This document shows, piece after piece, positions 1-9,792 of a DNA stretch of 24,217 bases. The notes beneath the pieces are model-generated. The model had not been told where the DNA came from, made no database searches, and saw only the letters and a program-made list of their open reading frames with translations. Made by a program: the position numbers and the translations under genes. Positions within the stretch are counted from its first letter, which is position 1. Every line of letters starts with the position of its first letter. This DNA is from Phytophthora quininea (lineage: Eukaryota > Oomycota > Peronosporomycetes > Peronosporales > Peronosporaceae), in contig JAAVTG010000105.1 in NCBI GenBank assembly GCA_011947345.1, forward strand, positions 1 through 24,217. Reading direction: 5' to 3'.

Positions 1-1
1 T

Positions 2-338
2 AACATGGTACCAGGAATTCTCTTCGACAACAAGGCGGACTACGCGACGTGGTTCTCCGCTGAAGAGTATGCCATTCACGGCATCCAGATGCTTCCGGCC
101 ACTCCCATCATGGAGTACGCTAGAACGTCAGCATTTGTGACCGAGGTGGCAAAACATCCTCTCGAACACAACGATCGTGAAGACGCAGGACACCAGCAAC
201 ATGTGGCTGTCGCTACTGTACCTCAACTACGCGCGTGTGAACAAGGCGGACGCTCTGACACTACTCAACAACTGCACCATGATGAATGGTCTTTCACTCT
301 CCTGGGCGCTGTATATGGCCGCCCAGTATTCGCTGTAG
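2..338 (+). CDS. GH81 endo-1,3-beta-glucanase, 3' end only, one frame break
   Basis: This is the C-terminal end of a glycoside hydrolase family 81 enzyme, which hydrolyses beta-1,3-glucan; in oomycetes that is a wall and storage polymer. The open frame enters from the window edge. It reads GILFDNKADYATWFSAEEY then IHGIQMLPATPI, the typical GH81 block after the catalytic region, in frame 2. After FVTE (codon 143-145) homology continues in frame 3 as WQNILS, TSNMWLSLLYLNYARVNKAD and finally LSWALYMAAQYSL, ending at TAG 336-338. The break needs one extra base or two missing ones next to position 146; GH81 proteins usually have E-E-W or similar there, so a 2-base loss fits best. The gene is convergent with the helicase gene, 74 bp away. 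Family assignment is firm. Whether the break is real or an error cannot be told from the window. The catalytic residues lie upstream, outside it. Confidence 0.8.
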
Positions 339-412
339 ACGTTTCCGCTGGGTAACCATTCACCCAATACTCGACAGATAAAAACTTGCACGCTGCCAAT
401 TTGCAATGAACT

Positions 413-3400
413 CTATTTCTCACGGGCCACACCGAGTTTACCAGTGAGCTGGTTCCTCGGATCGCGCTCTTCATACTCGGCGAGGAAGAGTGTTCGCAAG
501 ATATCAACAACAGTTTCTCGATCAGTTTTCTGCATCGTTGACTCAGTGTTGCCACTTCGAGCATACGGTGGGGTTTGAAGACTGGCATCTAAGACTTTGC
601 GGACCGCATCACGCAGTTCGCACAGCAATTCCGCTGAGCGGAACGACGACTGGAAAACCACCCAGTCATTCACGCGGAGCCCAATTGTTTCGTTGCCGTT
701 CTTATCCTTTCGGCGCAGTTGGGGCAATGGTTCAAGCGCGTGGCCAAACAAACACACAGCCAACGGTAGCACAAGGCTAGATGCAGGTAGATACACTTGC
801 GAAGTGTGCAGCTTGACTGCGAACGTGAGGAAATTGCTTGCGCTAAAGCTTGCAACCTTGTAGTTGATCGAGCCTGGATGCACCACTACAATAGAATGAT
901 CGCTTTCTCGAAGCACAGCTCGCTTCGGCCCGTTCCCCGACGGCGGCTCAGCATGAACCAGGTTTGGGGCCAGACCACCATAAAGCACAGCGGATATCGT
1001 TGCTAACTGCTGGGGCGTCATTCGCTCATCTGCCGTGGCTTCAGAAGATGATGGCAAAAAGCCAAGTTGGGCTACAAGTCCTCGAAATTGCCGCTTTAGC
1101 TTGCTCAGTTCACGCAGTCCGCGGTGGCTGAGGAAGTTTTGGTGGCAAAAGCTTTTCTCGCTGATACCTGCAGTTTTTCCATGCTGAACAACGTACCGCC
1201 AAGCTTCGAAAGCATTCACATCTGTAAGCAGATCGCTGGCGCCAACAGCAAAACTCTGTCGAGCTTGTTTCATGTCACTCTGGCGACCGAAGGGTGCCAC
1301 AAAGGTGACTTTCTAATACGGCAGCACATGTGCTTGCCGCGTCAAAAACACGAAAAAGCGCTCCAAACAAGAGCAATTTGCCTACTTTCACATCCACTGG
1401 CAGGCGAGCAAGGTGCGCGCCGAGCTGGGTTAACCCTTCGTCCTCACGGTTTAATGCACCGATCTCAAAAGTTCCTCTAATGCATCACGAATGCTAGTGT
1501 CGTCGGGCGGATCTAAGCACGCGCGAAGGAATTCGCCGCAATCGCCAACTCGGTCACTGATACCACCGCCGAAAGTCTTAATCTGCAAGCATAGCGATGT
1601 CAGCGGTGCTTTTCTAATCTCAGGGACGGGCTGTTCAAGCATGACCGAGCTGAAGACAGACTGCGGGAAAAGACGGAAGCACGATCCTCCGCTCGTGCGG
1701 CCTGCTCGTCCAGCTCTCTGTTTAGCGTTCGCTCGAGCAACCCAAATTTCTTCTAGGACGTTCGTACGTTGCTGAGCGTCATGGCTCATTTGTTTGACTC
1801 GGCCAGTATCGATTACAACCTTCACGTCATCGATTGTCAAGGATGTTTCAGCAATGTTCGTCGCTGCGATGACACGAATTACACCAGGACGTTGCCGAAA
1901 AATGCGTTGCTGTTCTTGCGCAGCTAGGGAGGAATGCAGTGGAAGAAGCTCAAACTCTCGACCCTGCGAGTCATGGGGCAACAACCGACTACCTTCCAGC
2001 AGATCCAACAACGTTGTGATCTCCTGAAGACCCGGGAGGAATATCAACACCGATGCACTCTTGTGTTGCTGCTTTCCTTTCGTTCTTGCTACAGACAGGA
2101 GCTCCGTCTCCGTAACAAGATACTCTAGAAGCGTTTGGATGAGTTCGTAATTCACCACGGATGGGTCAATCCGCTCCAGCGCAACCAGAGTCGACTCACT
2201 ATACTTTTCGGCTAACATGCTCTGAGTCTCGTTCGCCGTTGTCTTGGAAGATGTACCTGCCGACGAGGTCCATGATACTTGCTGTGTATATGACGTACCA
2301 CCTCGTCCAGAAATCTTGACCTGCGTCGAGTTTCTATCTGCCCCGCTATCATCTACATGGAGATATGCCGGCGAATCCTCGTCAACGACAAATTGAGTCT
2401 TTTCCAACACGTCTTCCAGGTAGAACTGATCGACAGGAAACGTACGCCCAGGGACCTCGATCATCGGGCATACAGCACAACCACCAAAATACTGCTGGAA
2501 GCTTGCAGCATTAAGCGTAGCACTCATAAGAACTACCTTCAACGGTGGCAAGGTGCCGCCAAACTTACGACGTCGGGCTGCGTTGCCTTCAGCAAGAAAC
2601 TGTCTTAGCATGGCCAACAACACGTCGCTCTGAAGGTCACGTTCGTGCACCTCGTCAACAATAACATGACTGACTTCCTCGCTTAAAGTGTGTGAGTCCT
2701 GGAGTTTACGTAGTAAGATACCAGTTGTGCAGAAAAGAAGACGTGTGCGGCGAGTCATCCGCGTTTCAAGACGAATTTGAAAACCTGTAAGGGAGTCTCC
2801 AGTACCCATCGCAGACTCACCCAATTCATCCGAGACGCGCTCAGCCAAACTGATAGCAGCTAGTCGTCGAGGCTGAGTACAAACGATCTGTCCTCGAGCT
2901 CCGCCGTTTTCGGAGAAAAGCAAGTCTTCAAGTAAGAATTGAGGTACCTGCGTGCTTTTACCACAACCAGTTTCACCAGATATCAGAATCACATCATGGT
3001 GGGCGAGCGCCTCTATAACTTGCTGTTTGAATGACGCAATAGGCAACGCTTCACGTTGTGGGAGCTTGGACTTGTATCCACTGGACTGCATATGCTTCTT
3101 TAGCAGCTCTCGTAATTGTTGAGATAGTTCCAATGCAGCCTGACGATCGCTCTCGCTTGCTTCTTCAATCTCCAGTTCTGTAGCTGCAGCATTCGGCGTG
3201 TCGTCAGGAGTAGAGTTTCTGCCTTCATCTTCAGTGTCATCGGATAAATCGGCCTCCCAGTCATCGACACTCCAGTCGTCCAACGTCGTGCTGGTATCTT
3301 CTTTGGGAGATAGTGTTTTTGTTACGACAGAAGATTGTAGCTCAGGTTCTTCAAGAACTGCCTGTTTCTCGGCGATCTCAGGCGGAAGAGAATGGAAGAT

Positions 3401-5083
3401 CTCCTCTATCAGCTCGTCCTGTTCGTCCTGGTCAGCAGCTGCAGCGGCAGCCTCATCTTTCTGCTTCTCCTTAACCCAACACTGCCACATATCGCGATAT
3501 ACTGGTGGAAGCACGCGATACAGCGGAAGATCAGGTGTGAGCTCATACAGAGCGCTAGTAGCCACCGCATCTTTTGCCTCCGAAATGGAATCGAAGCCTT
3601 GAGCAGCGTCGCTAGAGTCTCTCACGTTGACCTCGTGTTTTCCGCGGCTTTTGCTACCAAGTACTATTGAGTATAAGTGACCCCCACCCGGTGCCCGTGC
3701 TAGCTTCTTAAACTGAGGCTTCTGCATCCCGATCTTACGGCAATGCTTCTCCAGGTGGTCACGTGGAGACTTTCCCGTCCAGGGGCTGTAGCAGCAGCTT
3801 GGGACTGAGCTGCCTGCGCTGCAGCTGCCTGGACTTTCAGCAGATTCCTTCCTTTCTTGTTCTTGCCGCCTTTGCCCTTCTTACCCTTAGATTCTGCCAG
3901 TTGAGCCGCTGCTTGAGCAGCGATGATAGCGGCAGTATCAACAGCAAAACTCTTCTTGATTTCGTCAGCACTCACGACAGTTGATTCCACCTCTTCCAGA
4001 AAGCCAAACATACCGCCACCTTCCTTCTCCTCGAGATCTCCAACTTGTTCAGACTCCAAATTCGCTGTCGTTGGTAGTTCATCACCGCCATCTTTGCCAA
4101 TTGTGGCGTCGTCTTCCTCCTCAGTCATTCCTAACGCTAGGGACAGCAGCTCGCCGTCTGCATCTCCCAACGGCTCTTCAGCCTCATCATTCGACGCTGC
4201 AGCAACCTGTTTCACAGGAGGAGGAGGTTCGCAGTCGTAGCAACTGTCTGCTTCATCTCTTTCCCTTTTTTTTCTCCTTCTTTTGATTCTGCGACTGCAT
4301 GGGGTCTCTCCACCCACGGGACAGCAGCTGCCTCCTCACGTCCTGCAACTTGTCATTCAGTTCCTTCATCTTCTGCTTGTCACCGCTTTTCGCACGTTTC
4401 CTGCTTTTTCTCTCTTTCATCCGGTTCACAGCCGCCAATAGTTCATTGTACTGCTTCTCCAGCTCCTGTAGTTCTCTCTCCTCAGGCGTCACTTCCTCTT
4501 CTCGCCGTCTCTGCTCCTCCTCCATCGCAGCCATGTTCAACACGTACTGCTGCGTCCACGACAGCGCCTCTTTCTGCTTCACATCCTGCTTTACTTGTTC
4601 TTGCTCCGCTTGCTCCTCCTTCTCTACAGTCTCTACAGCCTCCACAACCTCTTCTTTCTTCTCTGTTGTTTCCTTCCTCTTAACCGGAATATTCACTTCC
4701 GCCTGCAGCTCTCCATTATCTTCCTCTTCCCTCCCTATTAGAATATTAGTTGGCAACGCGCGCAGTGTCTTTGGCAGCTCGTCGCTTGGATACTGCAGGG
4801 CCAGGAAGCGCAGCGCGTCCTCCAGTGAGTTGGTGTAGGCCAGCGCCTCCTTGGACAGCTCCAGCGACGCCCCGTAGTCTTCCTGGAGGATCTTGAGCGC
4901 CCTCGCCAGCTTCTTCTTGGTGCGCTGCTGTAACTGGATGTCTAGAGGCGCAGAAGACGCCAACACACCAGGACGGAAGCTTCGCCGCTGCGACTCGCGT
5001 CGAGAGAGCAGCACATCATCGTGCAGCAGCTGCTCCAGGTCGCGGCGGAACTCGAAGCCGAGCTCCAACGAGGTCGAAGCCAT
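413..5083 (-). CDS. DHX29: DHX29-type DExH-box RNA helicase (four frame breaks in the consensus)
   Basis: This is an ATP-dependent RNA helicase of the DHX29 type. In other eukaryotes DHX29 binds the 40S subunit and helps initiation complexes scan structured 5' leaders. About 1,555 residues are encoded from ATG 5083 to TAG 413. Visible in order: an N-terminal LEDALRFLALQYPSDELP block typical of DHX29; a charged Lys/Glu-rich linker; a dsRBD-like segment with SPWTGKSPRDHLEKHC and the DHX29 signature LPPVYRDMW; motif I GETGCGKST (about residue 700); Ia QPRRLAAIS; II DEVH (about 808); III SATL; IV LIFLPGLQEI; V ATNIAETSLTI; VI QRAGRAGR; then the HA2 segment IGALNREDEGLTQLGAHL and the OB-fold segment starting VAPFGRQ. 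Frame breaks lie at the T8 run 4266-4273 (+1), the G4 run 3782-3785 (-1), about 1461-1467 (-1) and about 1310-1315 (+1). They restore the same frame in two pairs. All conserved motifs are intact, so the gene is probably functional. Confidence 0.9.
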
Positions 5084-5201
5084 TCGCTTCGATTAGTATT
5101 AGTATATTGACAAATAATAATTTTACATAAATAGTATTTTACTGTAATATTATTTTGGGTAAATGTATTGCCCATTTCGTGGCTTTGAATTTAGAACAGT
5201 A

Positions 5202-6929
5202 CTACGCCCGGTGTGTTTGTCTAAGCCAGGAAAAGGTAAAGCTGAAATCCGCGCCGTTGTGTGTGAGTGAGTTCTGGATCGTGTAGCATATCCACAGGAA
5301 CAAATTTGACTGCACCAACCGCCAACTGCTGTCCAGCACAAAGGAAAGTAATCGCAGCATCGAGATTCCGAGTTGGCGCTGAATAAAGTACCCAATCACG
5401 AGCAGTGAGAGCAACTCCACGAAGCCCAGTACGACCACGCTACCGAGCTTCTTGGCCAGATCAATGTCGGTGAATGACCGTACTTGTTGGTAATAGTCGT
5501 GGTTCGGCAAGTAAAACATGCCGAGTGTGAACATGGCTGCAGCATTCAACGCAAAGGTAAGTTTTTGAAAAGAAAGTGTAGCAATATCTGACGTACTGAA
5601 GATGAGTGGTGCAATCACTTCCGTGTACTCGACCAGGATGACGAACTCGGTCGTGTAAAGCACCCGTGCGCTTTTATGAAGGAACCGTTGACGTTCTTTA
5701 GCCGAGAAGATATTGCTCAGACTCATGGGTCCAGGAGATTGAGCTAGGGATAATAGCTTCGCGGTTGTCGCTACACGAGACGATTCGAGGGGAAGGATCT
5801 GTTTGCTTTTTGATACCAAGCTTCGGCGCCACAGTCGACTGATTCGACTGGAAGGAATCCCCACTGCAGTCATGCGAGGACCAGCGCAACCCCACTGTTT
5901 TAATATCACTTTCGTGGCGCTATATCGGCGCTGCACGAGACGGTCTCGTGCGTCCGGGTCTTCTCGGATTATCTGCAGCGCGATTTCGACAAAGCTGGCA
6001 GATCTCAGCGGGTGGTCCACCGGGATTTTCCGTCGCAGTATGTTGACGTCTCTCATGAGTTCTTCAACGTCGGTAATCGAGACCCACCCCAGGACTGCGT
6101 CGATTGCGATCATTTCGAGCATCGTGCCGATGGAGTTTGAATTCTGCATGGAGCTGGAGACATAGAGCGCGTTGAACACGTCGACGTTGAAGATCATGAT
6201 CTGCGGCATCAAGTCGAACTTGCTGCCCATACAAAAGTTGATCCAATTCCGCGCCACGATTTTAATGACAAGCAACAGCATGATGTAGTAGTGCTGATTG
6301 GATTCTCCAACGTGAACGAACCCGTAGAGATACGCCGGGTAAACAAATGTGAGTAAAACTTGCAGAATCAGCACTATGATCGCTTGAACCAATTCTCTCA
6401 GCAGTGCTGGATCTCGTCGTAACTTCCGACCGAAAAGCACGAGAAAGCACAGCATCAGCACTACGAACCAAACTGGAATTCCAACAACCAGAGCGAAAGG
6501 TAGTGGGAACCCGATGATACGGGACATAAATGTCATGAAGGCGATCGCTCCGCCGCTGGAAATAACGGGCATGATAATCACTTGAAACGAGGAAATGTGG
6601 AGGTCTGGAACAGTGACGCGGAATTGCTCGAGGATCACTCGAGTCATTAGCGCGATCGTCATGTAATCTCGGATCCAGAACAAATAATTTGGTGCGGACC
6701 CGAGCTTGGGTGGGGCCATCGGGACAATGTCAATCATCAAGAGGATGATAACGCATGGGAACGGAGTTATGAAGCCGACGAGGATTGCTCGTCGTGGTGG
6801 AGTACATCGATAGTAACAATAGAGATCTCGCATGCGCTGGGCCGAGTAATGTCCACGAAGTTCTGCTTGGAAAGTAGACGCGAATTTGCGAAAACGATGA
6901 AGGAAATGAGGGACCTTCTTCTGTCGCAT
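5202..6929 (-). CDS. Oomycete-type multi-span membrane protein, copy 1 (TM1)
   Basis: The unspliced frame is 575 residues with about eight or nine hydrophobic spans: roughly 47-70, 115-140, 140-165, 178-205 and 213-225, then three or four in the last 150 residues. Recognisable landmarks are APNYLFWIRDY near residue 80, GFPLPFALVVGIPVWFVVL, NALYVSSSMQNSNS, TTEFVILVEYTEVIAPLIF, MFYLPNHDYY and a C-terminal NHNG-type ADFSF tail. I recall this arrangement from an expanded oomycete protein family without known function. I cannot name a substrate or activity. A 60-bp stretch at 5537-5596 looks like an in-frame, stop-free intron (GTACGT to GCTGCAG). Removing it gives 555 residues and joins LIF directly to TMFTLGMF. 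The start is ATG 6929, the first methionine of the frame. A paralogue, TM2, lies upstream beyond the LRR gene. The 137 bp between 6930 and 7066 must hold the promoter. Confidence 0.8.
   Translation of the reverse strand: MRQKKVPHFLHRFRKFASTFQAELRGHYSAQRMRDLYCYYRCTPPRRAILVGFITPFPCVIILLMIDIVPMAPPKLGSAPNYLFWIRDYMTIALMTRVILEQFRVTVPDLHISSFQVIIMPVISSGGAIAFMTFMSRIIGFPLPFALVVGIPVWFVVLMLCFLVLFGRKLRRDPALLRELVQAIIVLILQVLLTFVYPAYLYGFVHVGESNQHYYIMLLLVIKIVARNWINFCMGSKFDLMPQIMIFNVDVFNALYVSSSMQNSNSIGTMLEMIAIDAVLGWVSITDVEELMRDVNILRRKIPVDHPLRSASFVEIALQIIREDPDARDRLVQRRYSATKVILKQWGCAGPRMTAVGIPSSRISRLWRRSLVSKSKQILPLESSRVATTAKLLSLAQSPGPMSLSNIFSAKERQRFLHKSARVLYTTEFVILVEYTEVIAPLIFSTSDIATLSFQKLTFALNAAAMFTLGMFYLPNHDYYQQVRSFTDIDLAKKLGSVVVLGFVELLSLLVIGYFIQRQLGISMLRLLSFVLDSSWRLVQSNLFLWICYTIQNSLTHNGADFSFTFSWLRQTHRA
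5537..5596 (-). other. Probable 60-bp intron of TM1, in frame and stop-free
   Basis: Read on the minus strand, it starts GTACGT after CTTCA and ends GCTGCAG before CCATG. Length is 60 (a multiple of three) with no stop, so the gene looks continuous without splicing. The matching position in TM2 has a clear non-coding interruption starting GTAAGT. The inserted residues (TSDIATLSFQK and neighbours) are also less hydrophobic than the membrane segment they interrupt. Not proven without transcript data. Confidence 0.6.
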
Positions 6930-7066
6930 TCTCCAAGTGATTAACGGCAGCGCATTGAATGTCGATTCTGCTGTTCGATATACTTAGTTGATGGTTTCGA
7001 AAGAAAAATAGTACAATATTGAAGTGACGTTAGCAAAAAGAACGGTTTATTTTACACACTTGTTTT

Positions 7067-9204
7067 TCACGCATCGTATCGGGCCAAATACACTGCTGAA
7101 GCTGAGCCATTGAACTTTTGGATGTTTGGATTGAGGTGCAGCATCTCCACAAAAGCACGCACTACTGTCGGCGTGGTGACGTTATCTCGTAAATCTACTT
7201 TCGTCAACGTTTTGTGCTTTTGGATGGCCTGCGCAAGTCGGCAGAGTCCCCTTTCCTGCAGTTTGGGTTTGTTTTGCGACGCTTCAACAACCGAGTGCAG
7301 CGAGAAAGACACCAACGTTGCGTTGTCGCCCAACGCCTCGGCTAGTGTACAAGCACCTTCCTCCCCAATGTCATTAAAGCTGATATCGAGCTCTTCCAGC
7401 TGAGAATACGATCGCAGCAACAGCGCCACAGATTGAGCGCCTTCATCGCCCAAACCATTTCGTGACAAGTCAAGAGATCGGCATTTCGCCATCGGAGTCG
7501 CCACAAGCTCTTCGACGATTGCAGTGGCTCCATACTGGCGCAACATTTTCCCACTGAAGTCAAGTTTCTCTTGAGCAGCGAACTCTCTGGCGAACCGTTT
7601 GCGGAGATCATGGGCTTGCGAAATTGCTGCGAGCATGGTCTTGCATTCCGAAGTCAAGGGGTTGCCAACACTGAGGCGGATCCGACGTTGCTGATTCGCC
7701 TTAAAAGCCTGCAGGTAGAGAAGTTTCGCGCCGGCATCTGTGATGTGATTCCGGTCGAGTAGCAGTTCTTGGAGTGTTGCGTTGGATTCGAGGCCATCCG
7801 CCAGCCCAACGATTGCCTGATCTAAGCAAGGTATAGCAAATAAAAATTTAATTAATTACTTGCAGTCTTCAATTCAATTCATAGATACCTGTGATCGAAT
7901 TGCTCGACAAATTGAGCACTTGCAATGGCTGGCGCAGCGCTAGGAAGAGACCAATTTCAAAGACTCCTTTCTCGCCGATTTCGTTCCCGCTCAAGTCGAG
8001 TGTTTCCAACTTGCTCCACCTAGGCGACGCTCGTAGCGTCCTTGTTACCACGTGGACATATCGATCTGTAAGACAGCACTCGAGCAAGATGTCGCGTTTG
8101 ATCTTGCTCCCACAGAGACTTAGCTCGGTTGTCTGCTCTCTAGCATTTAGCTGCGTCTCGATGATTTTCTCGTGCAGCTTAACACGTATCTGGTCCAGCA
8201 GATTCTCAGTCGAGCCCGGGTTTCTACCGAGATGCAGGTAGCGCAGCGAAAACGGGGCCTCCATTCCATTGATCGCATGGAAGAACGACGTCAAGCCAGC
8301 CAGATCAATCTACAAAAGGCATTAACAATCAGCATGACCGATTTGCAGCTAATATGACGGCTTGAGTTCACCTGGTTTTCTTCGAGGTCCAGAATTTGTA
8401 GTGCTGGTGCTTGGTCGAGAACAAATGCCAGACTAGCAGCACCAGTGTTCCCAATCGTGTTTCCTGCCAGCGAGAGCACTTCAATCTTAGATTCCTGTAA
8501 AATGTTCGCCAAGCCGACAGCCGACTCATCCGACAGCTCGTTTGATCGAAGATATAGCTTTGCGACTTTCTTGATGAAGTCGGCACCGAGTAACTCCGAA
8601 ATGTGCAAATCCGTCAGACCCGCACACGATAAATCCAATACACGGAAGCGGCTGTGGCCCGGTGCGTCAAGCGCACGAATAAGAGGAGCCATGGATGCGA
8701 TTTCCCCAATGTTAGCTACCAGTGGGTTTAGAGATATGTCCAAATACTCCAGGTTCGGACAGCATCCAACAAAAGACGAGATCGCCTCCAATCCTCGTGC
8801 TGAAAATCTGCATCCCACCAGAAGAAGTTAATATTGACTTGGTTGATGATTGATCACGGCACGTACTGGTTGTTCGCCAGATTCAGCGTTGTCAAAGCAA
8901 GCCGCACGGATTGTTGCAGCGCAGGCGTCCAGTGCTCCCAGAAGTTGTCTTCCAGGTCGTTGAAAGAGAGATCAAGCACACTGACAGAGACCATGACAGA
9001 TGACACACTTATCAGCGGGAACAGTTCCGCACCGAAGTCACTCGACAGGTTTTGCTCCGAGAGCAGCATCTTTTGGGGAGCTTGTACTGCTGGCAACTTC
9101 GACGCCCTTCGAGATGTCGGAGGCTGACTCAGAAACCGAGTTACTTGCAGCACTTGACTTCGGTGTGTGATCTTCGTCACCGCTGCCAACTCTTCGCTCG
9201 CCAT
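7067..9204 (-). CDS. Leucine-rich repeat protein (ribonuclease-inhibitor type), four exons
   Basis: Exons are 9204-8868 (possibly to 8867), 8807-8372, 8309-7889 and 7821-7067. The spliced product is 649 residues. It consists of irregular LRR units of the RI/NLR type: LDLSFNDLEDNF, LTTLNLANNQ, LEYLDISLNPL, VLSLAGNTIGNTGAASL, LDLEENQ, LRYLHLGRNPGS, LETLDLSGNEIGEKGVFEI, LNLSSNSIT, LDLSRNGLGDEGAQSV and LDISFNDIGEEGACTL. No signal peptide, kinase, NB-ARC or F-box is visible, so an intracellular scaffold role is the simplest guess. The three introns (60, 62 and 67 bp) join repeats cleanly in phase. The N-terminus is uncertain: ATG 9204 opens straight into the first repeat, while an ATG at 9271 in another frame gives a Ser-rich leader that would need a frame break. 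The upstream TM2 stop is only 48 bp from ATG 9204. Confidence 0.82.
7822..7888 (-). other. LRR gene intron 3 (67 bp)
   Basis: On the minus strand it runs from GTATCTATG to CCTTGCTTAG. It is AT-rich, unlike the flanking exons. Splicing in phase 1 gives NSIT-D-QAIVGLADGLE, a continuous repeat. Confidence 0.8.
8310..8371 (-). other. LRR gene intron 2 (62 bp)
   Basis: On the minus strand it runs from GTGAACTC after LEENQ to CCTTTTGTAG before ATTGATCTG. It is phase 0. Reading through gives stop codons, and splicing joins LEENQ to IDLAGL. Confidence 0.8.
8808..8866 (-). other. LRR gene intron 1 (about 59-60 bp)
   Basis: On the minus strand it runs from GTACGTG after NLANN-CA to GATGCAG before ATTTTCAGC. 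Splicing forms the codon CAA (Gln) and joins two repeat halves into LANNQFSARGLEAI. Confidence 0.8.
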
Positions 9205-9252
9205 ACGAAAGTTTTCGTTGAAGAGTCTCTTTGGTCGAGAGCGGGTCGCCTT

Positions 9253-9476
9253 TTAATGTTTTCTGAGCCAAGCAAAAGCAAAGCTGAAATCGGCACCTAT
9301 GAGTTAAATAATGAGAGTAAAATCGATAGTATAGCGCTTTAACAAATGACGCTTACCGTTGTGATCGAGCGAGTTATGGATCGTATAACAGATCCAAAGA
9401 AACAAGGTGGCTTGCACCATTCTCCAGCTACAGCCTAGCACGAAAGAGAGCATATACAGCATGGAGAATTGCAATA
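9253..9476 (-). pseudogene. TM2 pseudogene, 3' fragment (cut off by the copia element)
   Basis: This is the C-terminal part of the second membrane gene. It reads LQFSMLYMLSFVLGCSWRM then VQATLFLWICYTIHNSLDHN, aligning with TM1's LLSFVLDSSWRLVQSNLFLW. A 60-bp intron (9297-9356, GTAAGC to CTCATAG) then joins to GADFSFAFAWLRKH and stop TAA 9253-9255. TM1 has no intron at this position. The fragment begins exactly at the 5-bp duplication CAATA (9472-9476) beside the LTR. Removing the element and one duplication restores continuous homology (FIQRI into LQFSM). Confidence 0.85.
9472..9476. repeat. Target-site duplication CAATA, left copy
   Basis: The five bases next to the 3' LTR are identical to 14879-14883. 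Five bp is the usual copia duplication length. Confidence 0.92.
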
Positions 9477-9766
9477 TGTTGGAAGACGCACTTGATCTGT
9501 ATGACCGGGAGTCGTGAGTAGAAAGGAAAAGGAAAAGTGAGATTAGAATGTTAGCTTCGCTATCCATAAGCTCCAGCAAACAATTAAGCGGGCTTCAACC
9601 GCTTCCCATACATGTGACCCGCGCCATAGTGCTTCAAGTATGCTTCGTAGCGCTATCCAGGCGCTTATCTCAGTTTGGGCGGGTGACTAAGGCGACATCC
9701 TTCAACGTAGATAATATCCTTCAATGCTGTCAGCGTTGCAGCATGTCACCGATGCAATTTCCAACA
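9477..9766 (-). repeat. Copia 3' LTR (290 bp)
   Basis: Its ends form a perfect 8-base inverted repeat (TGTTGGAA and TTCCAACA). The outer end abuts CAATA and the inner end abuts the polypurine tract. It sits directly upstream of, and in the same sense as, the TM2 3' fragment. Confidence 0.95.
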
Positions 9767-9776
9767 CGCCTCCCTC
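9767..9776 (-). promoter_or_regulatory. Copia polypurine tract
   Basis: Sense-strand GAGGGAGGCG sits directly before the 3' LTR (TGTTGGAA). It is where plus-strand DNA synthesis would be primed. Confidence 0.65.
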
Positions 9777-9792
9777 GAAGCACGAGCTTCGA

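Noticed and set aside
1300..1470. Intron in the helicase gene between the two frame breaks
   Set aside because: The 155 bp between the breaks encodes conserved helicase sequence (LTQLGAHLARLPVDVKVGKL) in a third frame, so it is coding.
3198..3602. Plus-strand Ser-rich frames opposite the helicase linker (also around 4299-4838)
   Set aside because: They mirror the acidic/basic low-complexity coding sequence of the DHX29 gene on the other strand.
9038..9271. Alternative LRR start at ATG 9271 with a Ser-rich leader
   Set aside because: It needs a frame break to reach the repeats and would run over the TM2 stop. ATG 9204 opens directly into the repeats.
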